Assembly (NCBI GenBank): GCA_020722705.1
Contig: DYKI01000001.1
Span: forward strand, 124,001 to 188,000
Source of the DNA: Chthonomonas calidirosea
Lineage (GTDB): Bacteria; Armatimonadota; Chthonomonadetes; Chthonomonadales; CAJBBX01
Reading direction: 5' to 3'
Length of the DNA stretch: 64,000 bases
The notes under the pieces were generated by a model. It saw only the letters and a list, made by a program, of their open reading frames with translations. It was not told the DNA's origin and did not search any database. Positions 55,551-64,000 of the stretch are shown piece by piece. The stretch's first letter is position 1. The number at the start of each line of letters is the position of its first letter. The position numbers and the translations under genes are program-made.

Positions 55551-56778
55551 CTGTCAGACCCCGTATGGGTTCGGGTATCAGGCGGTGCTGGTCGTTACGA
55601 CGCAACACTGCCAGGTCTGCCCCCGATCTTCGCAGGCTCATCACGAACTGGTCCGTCTGATCCTCGCGGGCGTCTCGCTGCCCAGACCACGTGCGGCCGT
55701 CCGCATAGATCACCTGAATCCTGAGCCCAGCCGCACCGTACCCGGCGATGGCATCACCAATGCGCTCGTCCGGATCACCGGTCAAGAGCACCAGGGTTGT
55801 GCCGGCCGGGAGGACTCCGATCCGAGTCGGAAGGACCTCACTCAGCCGCATCTCGGAGTCGGATTCAACTCTCGCCAGCGCGGAGTATATGCTCAGCAGA
55901 TGGTCCGTGCCACGCCCGGCGACGCCATCGAGTCCGGTCTCCGATCCGCACACAAGCATGACGCTGGCTCCCTGGCGGACCGCGAGTTGGGCTATTGAGG
56001 CGGCCGCGCGCACCAGATACTCGAAGGAGTTGTTTGGTGCCTTCCCAAAATCGCCTCCCCTGAACGTATCCAGCGCAATCACCACGCTCAGCGACCGCGC
56101 CTCCTCAAACTCGATAACGTGGAGCTCGCCGGTCCTGGCCACCGTCTTCCAGTGCATTCGACGCAACGGATCACCCGGCGTGTACTCGCGCACTCCGTCC
56201 ATATCCACCCCGCTGCCTCGGAATGCGGCAAACGGGATGTCCCTGTGCCCATAGCGCTCGGCGCCGCTCAGATCGAAGCCCGGGAGCTCCTCGGGAACCG
56301 GATAGACTACAAGCTCGCCTGCCGCGGCAAGGGATTTGCGAAACCTCAGGACACCAAGCGGGTCAAGAGACGAAATCGTGATGCCGGTGAGCGTGTAGAC
56401 TCCTCGCTTCAGCGACTCGACGTCGTACTCCACGTGGGCTTCGCCGCCGGCCGGCACATCGAACGTTATCGGCTTGCTGTCCGACCTTCGGAGCCATCGG
56501 GGAAGTGTGTCCTCGACCTGAAGAAACAACCGGGGCCACTTGCCATCGCCGGAAACCACCAGCCTGAACGGGACCGAGTCGCCGGCCCACGCCGGAGAGG
56601 GCAGCTCGCGGCGGGCGCGCAGACCGCGCAGCGCAAGCCAACCGACCCCCATGGATGCCACCGGAAGTGCGAGCAGTACGGCGGCCATGAAGAACATCTG
56701 CCAGCCGTTGGCCACCGTGCCGGCAGCAATGAGAAACAGCGCCGTGGTCAGGATGGCCGTGAGCTTTACGTGTGTCAT
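55540..56778 (-). CDS. DUF58 protein
   Basis: A 412-residue protein with two membrane helices near the N-terminus (ILTTALFLIAAG, FFMAAVLLALPVASMGVGWLAL). A beta-sandwich domain follows, and then the DUF58 signature GSGVDMDGVREYTPGDPLRRMHWKTVARTGELHV at about 188-222. The C-terminal half resembles a von Willebrand A fold (VVIALDTFRGGD). DUF58 proteins are encoded with MoxR ATPases and are thought to be their membrane-linked targets or adaptors. It lies 20 bases after moxR and overlaps the transglutaminase gene. Confidence 0.92.
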   Translation of the reverse strand: MTHVKLTAILTTALFLIAAGTVANGWQMFFMAAVLLALPVASMGVGWLALRGLRARRELPSPAWAGDSVPFRLVVSGDGKWPRLFLQVEDTLPRWLRRSDSKPITFDVPAGGEAHVEYDVESLKRGVYTLTGITISSLDPLGVLRFRKSLAAAGELVVYPVPEELPGFDLSGAERYGHRDIPFAAFRGSGVDMDGVREYTPGDPLRRMHWKTVARTGELHVIEFEEARSLSVVIALDTFRGGDFGKAPNNSFEYLVRAAASIAQLAVRQGASVMLVCGSETGLDGVAGRGTDHLLSIYSALARVESDSEMRLSEVLPTRIGVLPAGTTLVLLTGDPDERIGDAIAGYGAAGLRIQVIYADGRTWSGQRDAREDQTDQFVMSLRRSGADLAVLRRNDQHRLIPEPIRGLTDAR

Positions 56779-56798
56779 GGGCTGAGCTTCCCTGACGC

Positions 56799-57746
56799 CT
56801 ACGGACCAACCGGAACAGGGATACGGCCAAGCACATCCTCGATGCAGTGCCTACCCTGTGTACCCTTGACACGATATTCCGGTTTCACGATGATCCGATG
56901 CGCGAGGGCATCCACCGCACACGCCTTGATGTCATCCGGCGTGACATAGGAGCGCCCAGCCAGCATCGCCCTGGCCTGACTGAGGTACATCAACCCCAAA
57001 GAGCCGCGCGGACTCGCGCCAAGAGCAACGGTCGGAAGGTGGCGGGTCGCGTCAACGATCTCGACAATGTACTGCAGCAAGCTCCCATCAACGCGCACAT
57101 CCCGCACAGCCCGCTGCAGCTCGGTCACCTCGGCGGCGCTCATCACAGGCGTGATCGAGTCCACCGGGCGCCCATGCACCTGGCTGTTCATGATGCGCAA
57201 CTCATCATCGCGTCCCGGGTAGCCCATGGAGATTCGCGCGATAAACCGGTCCAACTGAGCTTCGGGGAGCGGATATGTGCCGGACAGTTCTATGTTGTTC
57301 TGGGTCGCGATGACGAAGAAGGGCGACGGCAGGGGATAGGTCGTTCCATCCACCGTGACCTGGCGCTCTTCCATGCACTCAAGGAGAGCCGACTGCGTCT
57401 TTGGGGTGGCTCGGTTGATCTCGTCCGCCAGCACGACATTCGCAAAGATAGGACCGGCTCGAAACTCGAACTCAGACACCTTCTGATTGAAGATGCTCGT
57501 CCCGGACACGTCGGACGGCAGCAGGTCCGGCGTGAACTGAATGCGGCGAAACTCGCAGCCCAGCGAGCGGGCCAGCGCTTTGGCAAGGGTCGTCTTGCCG
57601 ACGCCGGGGATATCCTCAATCAGCAGATGACCGTCGGCAAGCAGTGCGGCCAATGCCTCCTCGACCGTGCCTCGCTTGCCCACGATCGCCTTCTCGACGG
57701 ATTCCACAACGGCCCGTGCCTTGCGGACGAGCTCCTCATTTGCCAA
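56799..57746 (-). CDS. MoxR-family AAA+ ATPase
   Basis: A 315-residue AAA+ chaperone-like ATPase. Walker A is EDIPGVGKTTLAKALA, Walker B VVLADEINRATPKTQSALLECMEE, with QVTVDGTTYPLPSPFFVIATQNN and the sensor and lid region LGASPRGSLGLMYLSQARAMLAGRSYVTPDDI. The start is TTG at 57746, supported by GGGGAGG eight to nine bases upstream and the absence of a better codon. It heads the operon moxR-DUF58-transglutaminase-holA, so it probably works on the DUF58 and transglutaminase proteins. Confidence 0.94.
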   Translation of the reverse strand: MANEELVRKARAVVESVEKAIVGKRGTVEEALAALLADGHLLIEDIPGVGKTTLAKALARSLGCEFRRIQFTPDLLPSDVSGTSIFNQKVSEFEFRAGPIFANVVLADEINRATPKTQSALLECMEERQVTVDGTTYPLPSPFFVIATQNNIELSGTYPLPEAQLDRFIARISMGYPGRDDELRIMNSQVHGRPVDSITPVMSAAEVTELQRAVRDVRVDGSLLQYIVEIVDATRHLPTVALGASPRGSLGLMYLSQARAMLAGRSYVTPDDIKACAVDALAHRIIVKPEYRVKGTQGRHCIEDVLGRIPVPVGP

Positions 57747-57899
57747 ACTCCCTACCTCCCCTTCACAAGCCTACCTGATGTCTGGACACCGACATTGTCT
57801 CATACGCAGCATTGTCGCAGGAATCCGTCACCGATCCGCCGAACTTGTGCACCGCCCACCCAATCCAGACCGGGCAATCCCACCATCACGGAGTCATCC

Positions 57900-60485
57900 A
57901 TGTTCGACTGGACGTCAATAGAGCCACGGTTGCGCCGATTCACAGGAGAGTCGCTGCGCGAGGTTGCTTTCCCTTTGGGCGGCATCGGAACGGGAACCAT
58001 CTCCCTCGGAGGTCGCGGCAACCTTCGCGATTGGGAGATATTCAACCGGCCTGCCAAGGGGCGTCATCTCCCCTTCACGTTCTTCTCCATCCGAACTCAG
58101 GTGCCTGGCGCTCCGCCCGTTGCGCGGGTGCTCGAACGTCGCATTCTGCCCCCCTATGACTCCGGCTTTGGCTTGCCGACCGGGTTGGTCAGCGGGTTGC
58201 CTCGTCTCGAGGAGGCCACCTTCACCGGAGGCTATCCGTTGGCTCGTATTGCTTACAAGGACGGCAGACTGCCCCTCGATGTTACGCTGGAAGCGTTCAA
58301 TCCGTTCATCCCGATGAACGACCGCGACAGCGGCATACCGGTGGCCATCTTCGTATGGACCCTCAAAAACGCGGGCAACGATCCGGTGGACGCCGGCATA
58401 TGCCTGAGCGCACTGAACGCGTGCGGGCTGGACGGAACGGCTGCCCCGGGAAACCGGCATCATCCCCAGCTTGGCCTCAATCTCAACCGATGGATTGAGG
58501 AGCCGTCCCTTCGGGGTATCGCCATGTCAACCGGCAAGTACTCCGATCCCGACGCCCAGGCGGGTACGATGGCCATCGCCACAACCGCGGCCGATATCAC
58601 CTACCTGACCCGCTGGGAGCGCGCAGGCTGGTTTGATGATATCCAGAGCTTCTGGGACGCCTTCTGTGCCGAAGGACGTCTGCCGAATGGACCACACCCG
58701 GAAGAACCGTCGCCCGACGGGCAGACCGACGTGGCGTCCTTGAGCGCCCATGTCTCCGTCGCTCCAGGTGCCTCGGTGGAAATCCCGTTCTTCATCGCGT
58801 GGCGCTTCGCCAATCTGCACAACCACTGGAACGCCGAGCAAGCCGTACGCGGGGCGCGGCTCGGCAACTGGTATGCGACGCAATGGGCGAGTGCATGGGA
58901 AGCTGCCCGCTACACTGCTGTCGAGCTGCCCAGGCTCGTCCGAGAGACGCAAGCCTATTGCGATGCGTTCTTCACCAGCACACTGCCGGATGCGGTGCTC
59001 GACGCCGCCTCGGCCAACGTCTCAACGATACGCACAACCACCGCCATCAGGGTCGAGGACGGGCGCTTCCACGGATTTGAAGGATGCAGCGACAATGTCG
59101 GGTGCTGTCCGATGAACTGCACCCACGTTTGGAACTACGCCCAAGCGCTGCCGTTCCTGTTTCCTGCTCTCGAACGGTCGGTCCGCGAGACGGACTTCCT
59201 CCACAACACGCGCCCGTCCGGCGATATGGCATTCCGGACCCTTCTCCCCCTCAAGGGCTGCCTCTGGGACTTCAAGCCGGCGGCGGACGGTCAGATGGGG
59301 ACCATCCTGAAGGTGTACCGCGAGTGGCTGCAGTGCGGCGATCTCGAGTTCCTGAAACGGATGTGGCCGGCAGTCTCACGCGCGCTCGAGTTTGCCTGGT
59401 CACCGGGAGGCTGGGATGCCGATCGGGACGGCGTAATGGAGGGCGAGCAGCACAATACGTATGACATAGAGTTTCATGGCCCGAACACGATGATGGGCAC
59501 CCTCTACCTCGCGGCGCTTCGCGCTGCCGAGGAGATGGCCAACGTTCTGGGAGACGCCGATCGCGCGGCGCGATACCGCTCCGTCTATGAGGCGGGTCGC
59601 GCAAAGCTTCACGACCTCCTGTGGAACGGTTCGTTCTACAAGCAGATCGTGCTGAGACCCGGCTCGAAACTCGATGATGGCGAGCTTGAGGTCACGTCAC
59701 CGGCGTTTCCCAGGTACCAGCATGGACACGGATGCCTGTCGGACCAACTGCTGGGACAGTGGTTCGCCCGGGTTGTCGGCCTGGGGGACCTGCTGCCCTG
59801 TGAATCGGTTCGGCAGACACTCAAGTCCATCCACCGCCACAACTTCAAGAGTGACCTGACGGAACATGCCTCGGTTCAGCGGGTCTACGCTCTGAACGAC
59901 GAGGCTGGTCTGCTTTTATGCACCTGGCCCGACGGCGGCAGGCCGGCGTACCCGTTCCCCTATGCTGACGAGGTTTGGACGGGCATCGAGTACCAGGCGG
60001 CAGCCCACATGATTTACGAGGGTCTGATCGAGGAAGGCCTTCAGATCGTTACGAGCGTGCGCAACCGACACGACGGAGCGAAACGGAACCCCTGGAATGA
60101 GTTCGAGTGCGGTCATCACTACGCGCGCGCCATGTCATCATGGAGCCTGGTTCTGGCCCTGAGCGGCTACCACTATGATGCAGCGCACGGCGTGCTCATC
60201 TTCCGGCCGGTAGTACCCTTGACGTCCTTCCGATGCTTCTTCTCTGCTGGGTCCGCATGGGGCCGCGTTGAGATCGCCGACGTGGATGGTCGCCCCACTC
60301 GACACCTTAACGTGGTCTGGGGCGCGCTGGAACTGCGTCGCCTATCCGTGCCGCCGGCACCATCGGCTGCCTCATCGGTCACACTCAATGGAGTCCCCGT
60401 TTCGGCAGATCCTACTCCCGACGCTGTGGTGTTCGACACGCCTGTCCGCCTGAGCGCGGGCGATACGCTGACCATATCGGGCTGA
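57900..60485 (+). CDS. GH116 beta-glycosidase (GBA2-like)
   Basis: An 861-residue glycosidase without signal peptide. The N-terminal GBA2-type domain starts EVAFPLGGIGTGTISLGGRGNLRDWEIFNRP. The catalytic (alpha/alpha)6 domain has CTHVWNYAQALPFLFP, EGEQHNTYDIEFHGPN with the expected nucleophile Glu514, and YADEVWTGIEYQAAAHMI with the expected acid/base Asp690. The family includes human non-lysosomal glucosylceramidase and bacterial beta-glucosidases and beta-xylosidases. ATG at 57900 begins the conserved region; the 351 open codons before it are antisense to moxR and not coding. The GH29 gene follows after 102 bases. Confidence 0.92.
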   Translation: MFDWTSIEPRLRRFTGESLREVAFPLGGIGTGTISLGGRGNLRDWEIFNRPAKGRHLPFTFFSIRTQVPGAPPVARVLERRILPPYDSGFGLPTGLVSGLPRLEEATFTGGYPLARIAYKDGRLPLDVTLEAFNPFIPMNDRDSGIPVAIFVWTLKNAGNDPVDAGICLSALNACGLDGTAAPGNRHHPQLGLNLNRWIEEPSLRGIAMSTGKYSDPDAQAGTMAIATTAADITYLTRWERAGWFDDIQSFWDAFCAEGRLPNGPHPEEPSPDGQTDVASLSAHVSVAPGASVEIPFFIAWRFANLHNHWNAEQAVRGARLGNWYATQWASAWEAARYTAVELPRLVRETQAYCDAFFTSTLPDAVLDAASANVSTIRTTTAIRVEDGRFHGFEGCSDNVGCCPMNCTHVWNYAQALPFLFPALERSVRETDFLHNTRPSGDMAFRTLLPLKGCLWDFKPAADGQMGTILKVYREWLQCGDLEFLKRMWPAVSRALEFAWSPGGWDADRDGVMEGEQHNTYDIEFHGPNTMMGTLYLAALRAAEEMANVLGDADRAARYRSVYEAGRAKLHDLLWNGSFYKQIVLRPGSKLDDGELEVTSPAFPRYQHGHGCLSDQLLGQWFARVVGLGDLLPCESVRQTLKSIHRHNFKSDLTEHASVQRVYALNDEAGLLLCTWPDGGRPAYPFPYADEVWTGIEYQAAAHMIYEGLIEEGLQIVTSVRNRHDGAKRNPWNEFECGHHYARAMSSWSLVLALSGYHYDAAHGVLIFRPVVPLTSFRCFFSAGSAWGRVEIADVDGRPTRHLNVVWGALELRRLSVPPAPSAASSVTLNGVPVSADPTPDAVVFDTPVRLSAGDTLTISG

Positions 60486-60587
60486 CGCCCACAGCCGAGG
60501 CGGAACACCGGCAAGACAGCAGGCAGGAGTCACCATCCGGATTGGGCGAATAAGGCGGCATTCCGTATCACACGATAGGAGCGACCA

Positions 60588-61835
60588 ATGAACGACCAGG
60601 TTGGCATTACTCCCGAGGAGGAAGATCGCCAGCGGCGACTCGCCTGGTTTCGAGCAGCGAGGTTCGGCATGTTCATCCACTGGGGCCTGTATTCGCAGCT
60701 CGGACGACATGAATGGGTCATGAACCGTGAACGCATCCCGCTCTCGGAGTATGAACCGCTGGCCGACACATGGAAACCTCGGCCCGGATGCATCAGGGAG
60801 TGGGCCAGGCTCGCGCGCCGAGCCGGCATGCGCTACATGGTGATGACCACCAAGCACCATGAGGGGTTCTGCCTGTTCAACTCCTCCCTGACCGATTACT
60901 GCGCGCCGAAGCACGGACCGGGGCGCGATCTCGTCGCCGAGTACGTCGAGGCGGCACGGGCTGAAGGTCTCCGTGTCGGCTTCTACTACAGCATGATGGA
61001 CTGGCATCATCCCGACGGAGCCGCGTGCAAGACCGATGAGGCCGCTCGCCGTCGGTTTGTGGACTACATCCACGGGCAGGTCAGGGAACTCTGCACCAAC
61101 TACGGCAAGCTCGACATCATGTGGTACGACGTCTCCTGGCCCCTTGATGCCGAAGGCTGGGAATCCGCCAGGATGAACGCCATGGTGCGAAGCCTTCAGC
61201 CCGACATCATCATCAACAACCGCTCTCAACTGCCGGAAGACTTCGGCACCCCCGAGCAGCATATCACGCCGGAAAAAGGCGGACGGATGTGGGAAGCCTG
61301 CATGACCTTCAACGAGTCGTGGGGCTACACGCCGATAGACCGCAAGTGGAAGACAACCTGGGACGTGCTCGCCATGCTGCGCCAATGCGCTGCCGGCGGA
61401 GGCAACCTTCTCCTGAACATCGGCCCAACACCTGCCGGCGACGTGCCGTCGCCCTGCGGTCAAGTGCTCGAAGAGGTCGGAGAGTGGCTGGGCAAGTACG
61501 GCGACACGATCTATGACGCGACGGACCCCATGCAGCAGGAGTGGTTGATCACCGGAGCATTCACCCGCAAGGGAGACAAGCTGTACTTCCACTGCAACCG
61601 GTGGCCCGGCACCGAACTTGCCATCGGCGGCCTCGTCTGCAAGGTCCTGTCCGCCCGGATCGTCGGGGGGCCGGAGCTATCGGTCGAGCAAGTGCGCGAC
61701 CGCCTTGTCCTGCGAGGCTTGCCCGCTGAAGCGCCCGATGCGAACTGCGTTCCCATCGAGATGACCTTCACAGGCGAGCCGCGACAGGTTCTCGGCGCAG
61801 GGTACGTTCTCATCGGTGACGATCCGTGGAGATAG
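60588..61835 (+). CDS. GH29 alpha-L-fucosidase
   Basis: A 415-residue cytoplasmic-looking enzyme. FGMFIHWGLYSQ at about 26-37, MTTKHHEGFCLFNS near 87-99 and LRVGFYYSMMDWHHPD are the family signatures. DIMWYDVSWP carries the probable nucleophile Asp181; many relatives have W(F/Y)DG here, so Val in the next position is a small departure. NLLLNIGPTPAGD closes the barrel. A C-terminal beta-domain of about 70 residues follows. TAGGAG is the likely ribosome site. Adjacent to GH116, it suggests breakdown of fucosylated glycans. Confidence 0.92.
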   Translation: MNDQVGITPEEEDRQRRLAWFRAARFGMFIHWGLYSQLGRHEWVMNRERIPLSEYEPLADTWKPRPGCIREWARLARRAGMRYMVMTTKHHEGFCLFNSSLTDYCAPKHGPGRDLVAEYVEAARAEGLRVGFYYSMMDWHHPDGAACKTDEAARRRFVDYIHGQVRELCTNYGKLDIMWYDVSWPLDAEGWESARMNAMVRSLQPDIIINNRSQLPEDFGTPEQHITPEKGGRMWEACMTFNESWGYTPIDRKWKTTWDVLAMLRQCAAGGGNLLLNIGPTPAGDVPSPCGQVLEEVGEWLGKYGDTIYDATDPMQQEWLITGAFTRKGDKLYFHCNRWPGTELAIGGLVCKVLSARIVGGPELSVEQVRDRLVLRGLPAEAPDANCVPIEMTFTGEPRQVLGAGYVLIGDDPWR

Positions 61836-61934
61836 GGCTCCCGTCGGGTAGCATACCGGTGGAATCGCCAATCCAGGCCCCGGTCGGGTCGCGATTCGGA
61901 AGTGCAGGCCACGCCAGAGCAAACCCCGCGCAAG

Positions 61935-62741
61935 ATGCCCATGCAGGTTGATGTACCTATCCTGGCCCATCAGCAGGTCGGCGACGAGATCTATCGGCTG
62001 ACGCTCGAGTCGCGGTCCGTTGCCCACCTTGCACTCCCAGGGCAGTTCGTTCAGGTGCTCTATCACGACACCTACGGCCCGGCTATGCGCCGCCCATTCA
62101 GCATCCATGATGTGGATACTGAAGGCGGTACGTTCCAGATCATCTACGCCGCGCGCGGCAACTTCACTAAGGGCCTGTCCGGCCTCAGGCCTGGCGATTC
62201 CCTCTCGGTTGTTGGTCCCCTGGGACAGAGCTTCAAACTGCTCGATCATCCGGTTCGGCTGCATGTTGCGGTTGCGGGCGGAGTTGGCGCTCCCCCATTG
62301 CATTTCCTGCTGAAGCGAGCCGTCCAAGCAGGGCTCGTCCAGAACCTGTCCGCCGTGATCGGAGCGCGTTCGGCCCGGCATCTGGTCGTTCCCGATGACT
62401 TCGCCAAGCTCGCCATACCCTTGCACATCGCCACGGACGATGGGTCAGCCGGAACACGTGGAACGGTCCTGACCGTGCTCCAACAGATGGACGCCGATCC
62501 GGCAGCGACCGCCGTTTACGCATGCGGCCCTGAACCGATGCTGAAGGCTGTTGGCGCCTACTGCACCGGCCATGGCATCGCGTGTCGCCTATCGCTGGAG
62601 ACGGTGATGCCTTGCGGGACCGGCGTGTGCATGGGCTGCGTGGTCAAGGTCCGATCGAATGCATATGCTGACGGGTTCGAGTATGTCCGGGCATGCTCCG
62701 ACGGTCCGGTGTTCGATGCCGAGGAGATCGTATGGGACTGA
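61935..62741 (+). CDS. pyrK: Dihydroorotate dehydrogenase electron-transfer subunit
   Basis: FAD and 2Fe-2S protein passing electrons from PyrD (type 1B) to NAD. The 268 residues show the FAD region MRRPFSIHDV, ARGNFTKGLSGLRPGDSLSVVGPLG, the NAD region VAGGVGAPPLHFLLKRA and YACGPEPMLKAV, and the iron-sulfur ligands MPCGTGVCMGCVVKV with a fourth Cys in VRACSDGPVF. ATG at 61935 is used; GTG at 61902 in the same frame is possible, and neither has a strong ribosome site. It overlaps the nitrilase gene by ten bases. Confidence 0.93.
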   Translation: MPMQVDVPILAHQQVGDEIYRLTLESRSVAHLALPGQFVQVLYHDTYGPAMRRPFSIHDVDTEGGTFQIIYAARGNFTKGLSGLRPGDSLSVVGPLGQSFKLLDHPVRLHVAVAGGVGAPPLHFLLKRAVQAGLVQNLSAVIGARSARHLVVPDDFAKLAIPLHIATDDGSAGTRGTVLTVLQQMDADPAATAVYACGPEPMLKAVGAYCTGHGIACRLSLETVMPCGTGVCMGCVVKVRSNAYADGFEYVRACSDGPVFDAEEIVWD

Positions 62742-63568
62742 CGGGGGCTTTCGTCGCGGCAGCCGTCCAGATGGACATTGCCATCGGCGATGCAAAGACC
62801 AACATGCAGCGCATTATGGAGCGGCTCCATATCGCCCATCAGGCAGGCGCCCATCTCGTTGTGTTCCCTGAATGCGCAACGTCCGGATACTGTTACGGCA
62901 GTGCGTCCGAGGCGCTGCCATACGCCCTCCCCGCAGACGCTCCGGAGCTCGAGGAGTTCCGAGCAGCCTGCCGCGGCCTTGGAGTGACAGCAATCCTGGG
63001 CTTCCTGGAGCGGACCGCCTCCGGCTCCCTGCACAACTCTGCGCTGCTGGCCGACCCTGAGGCGGAAGTCCCCATCGTGTACAGAAAGACGCACCTTCCG
63101 ACGCTTGGCGTTGACCGGTACGTACAAGCCGGCAATGACCTTCCGGTCCATGACATAGAGCTTGCCCGGATCGGTATCCTCATCTGCTACGACATCCGTT
63201 TTCCAGAGGCCGCGCGCGTGATGGCTCTGCGACGCGCCGACGTGATCGCACTGCCCACCAACTGGCCCACCGGCGGCGAGTCAGCGCCTGAGTACGTGCT
63301 CCGAGCGCGAGCGCGTGAGAATGGCTGCTTCATCGTTGCTGCCAACCGTACCGGCACCGAAAGGGGCCGCCCCTTCATCGGTCGAAGCCAGATCGTTGGA
63401 CCCGACGGCGTCATCCTCGCCCAGGCCGGCGTTGCTGAGGAGACACTCTACGCACGCATCGAGCCGGCCCGTGCGCGGCAGAAGCGCATCGTCTTTGAGC
63501 CTGGCGAGTGGGAGCAAGACACTGTCGGAGATCGGCGACCCGATCTGTACGGAGACCTATCGAAGTGA
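62732..63568 (+). CDS. Carbon-nitrogen hydrolase (nitrilase superfamily)
   Basis: A 278-residue enzyme with the complete triad: Glu47 ([11 protein letters not shown]), Lys119 ([11 protein letters not shown]) and Cys152 ([11 protein letters not shown]). Further family blocks are LPTNWPTGG and [14 protein letters not shown]. The superfamily includes omega-amidase, beta-ureidopropionase and N-carbamoylputrescine amidase; sequence alone does not decide. It sits between pyrK and pyrD, overlapping both genes (10 and 4 bases), so a role in pyrimidine metabolism, for example on a ureido compound, is possible. Start ATG at 62732. Confidence 0.88.
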   Translation: MGLTGAFVAAAVQMDIAIGDAKTNMQRIMERLHIAHQAGAHLVVFPECATSGYCYGSASEALPYALPADAPELEEFRAACRGLGVTAILGFLERTASGSLHNSALLADPEAEVPIVYRKTHLPTLGVDRYVQAGNDLPVHDIELARIGILICYDIRFPEAARVMALRRADVIALPTNWPTGGESAPEYVLRARARENGCFIVAANRTGTERGRPFIGRSQIVGPDGVILAQAGVAEETLYARIEPARARQKRIVFEPGEWEQDTVGDRRPDLYGDLSK

Positions 63569-64000
63569 CGCCTGATCTCGCCGTGAACATCGGGTCCATG
63601 CGAATGAAGAACCCGGTGACCACCGCGTCCGGGACGTTCGGTTTCGGCAGCGAGTGGGCCGGCTTCTATGATCTCAGCAAGTTGGGCGCGATCACGGTCA
63701 AGGCCGTGACCGTGCATCCTCGCCGGGGCAACCCGATGCCGCGCACAGTCGAGGTAACAGGCGGAATGCTTAACGCGATCGGCCTTCAGAACCCAGGACT
63801 CGATGCGTTTATTGCGGACAAGCTCCCGTATCTGCGCCGGTTCGACTGTCCTGTCATCGTGAACATCGCCGCCGACACCCTGGATGACTTTGCCGCACTT
63901 GCCGACCGGCTGGACGGCGTTCCGGGGGTCTCTGCGCTCGAGGTCAACATCTCATGCCCGAACCAGGCAAGCGGTGGGCTGGAGTTCGGGGTGGAAGCCG
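63565..64000 (+). CDS. pyrD: Dihydroorotate dehydrogenase, type 1B catalytic subunit, cut by the window end
   Basis: The first 145 codons are present. Start GTG at 63565 overlaps the nitrilase stop (GTGA). [34 protein letters not shown] is the FMN and substrate-binding N-terminus of class 1 enzymes, [15 protein letters not shown] follows, and LEVNISCPN carries conserved ligands near the cut. With pyrK two genes upstream this is the NAD-linked 1B type. The catalytic Cys lies downstream of or near the window end and is not seen. Confidence 0.94.
   Translation, partial: MTPDLAVNIGSMRMKNPVTTASGTFGFGSEWAGFYDLSKLGAITVKAVTVHPRRGNPMPRTVEVTGGMLNAIGLQNPGLDAFIADKLPYLRRFDCPVIVNIAADTLDDFAALADRLDGVPGVSALEVNISCPNQASGGLEFGVEA

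Noticed and set aside
57793..57817. Repeated CATTGTC in the moxR/GH116 intergenic region as an operator
   Set aside because: Two short copies 18 bases apart without symmetry or a clear promoter are too weak to call.
56847..57899. A 351-codon upstream extension of the GH116 frame
   Set aside because: It lies antisense to the intact moxR gene, has no resemblance to glycosidase N-terminal sequences, and the family N-terminus begins at the ATG at 57900.

Overview
The window is about 64 kb of GC-rich, gene-dense bacterial chromosome. The best taxonomic clue is the pilin-like protein at 21579-22394. It combines the prepilin signature with the stretch [16 protein letters not shown] and a C-terminal YDGHV motif, a layout typical of the very large DUF1559-type pilin families of Armatimonadota. 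Other features fit that phylum: deeply divergent housekeeping genes, GH116, GH29, DUF4091 and GHL10-type sugar enzymes, and an acyl-ACP-reductase-like gene. The assignment is inference from protein character, not from an rRNA. I found no rRNA, tRNA, CRISPR array, insertion sequence, prophage or origin. No gap between genes exceeds 300 bases; the longest is the 279-base leader in front of the pilin gene.

Layout. (1) 1-5377, minus: operon rodA, an MFS transporter fused to HEAT repeats, a protein of the family usually labelled quinate 5-dehydrogenase, and a cyanobacterial-AAR-like reductase that runs off the window. (2) 5595-12638, plus: secA, thyX and a secreted DUF4091 protein. (3) 12554-17036: alpha/beta hydrolase (minus), queG (plus) and ppdK (minus). 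(4) 17209-22394: def-fmt, a cyclase-family gene (minus), an M1-like peptidase behind a possible 19-codon leader, and the pilin. (5) 22524-24768: MFS exporter, UPF0173 hydrolase and a small DUF4177-like gene (minus). (6) 24967-30263: a tightly overlapping run of metallophosphatase, two GT-C membrane proteins, tsaE and tsaB, convergent on lexA. (7) 31055-46140: one 15-kb plus-strand run with a sugar isomerase, PpiC-type PPIase, rsmI, a surface-polysaccharide set (GT2, galE, rmlC-like, rfbB, rfaE2, DPPR-synthase-like, rfbD), two secreted proteins, dinG, a SprT-like zincin and a Rad52-like protein. (8) 46203-52145: purA (minus), an ABC-F ATPase, a PspA operon and rpsT. (9) 52240-57746, minus: MoxR, DUF58, transglutaminase and holA. 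(10) 57900-61835: GH116 and GH29. (11) 61935-64000: pyrK, a nitrilase and pyrD (cut by the window end).

How it works together. Translation start and termini are served by def-fmt, rpsT, rsmI, queG and tsaB/tsaE. Envelope building is served by rodA, secA, the polysaccharide cluster, the GT-C proteins and the PPIase, with PspA as membrane-stress protein. DNA repair is represented by lexA, dinG, the SprT-like protein and the Rad52-like protein, and nucleotide synthesis by thyX, purA, pyrK and pyrD. Genes inside operons are commonly coupled by ATGA or GTGA overlaps. Clear sigma-70-like promoters (TTGACN, 17-18 bp, TANNNT-like) precede secA, the pilin, lexA, the sugar isomerase, purA, pspA and rpsT. 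A second start type, a -10-like hexamer 6-7 bases before the start codon with no visible -35 or ribosome site, precedes rodA, def, the MFS exporter and the M1-peptidase leader and suggests leaderless transcripts.

The most interesting material is the PspA / membrane coiled-coil / degenerate J-domain trio, the dinG / SprT-like / Rad52-like run, the AAR-like pair downstream of rodA, the MFS-HEAT fusion, the leaderless-start pattern and the perfect hairpin in the purA leader.
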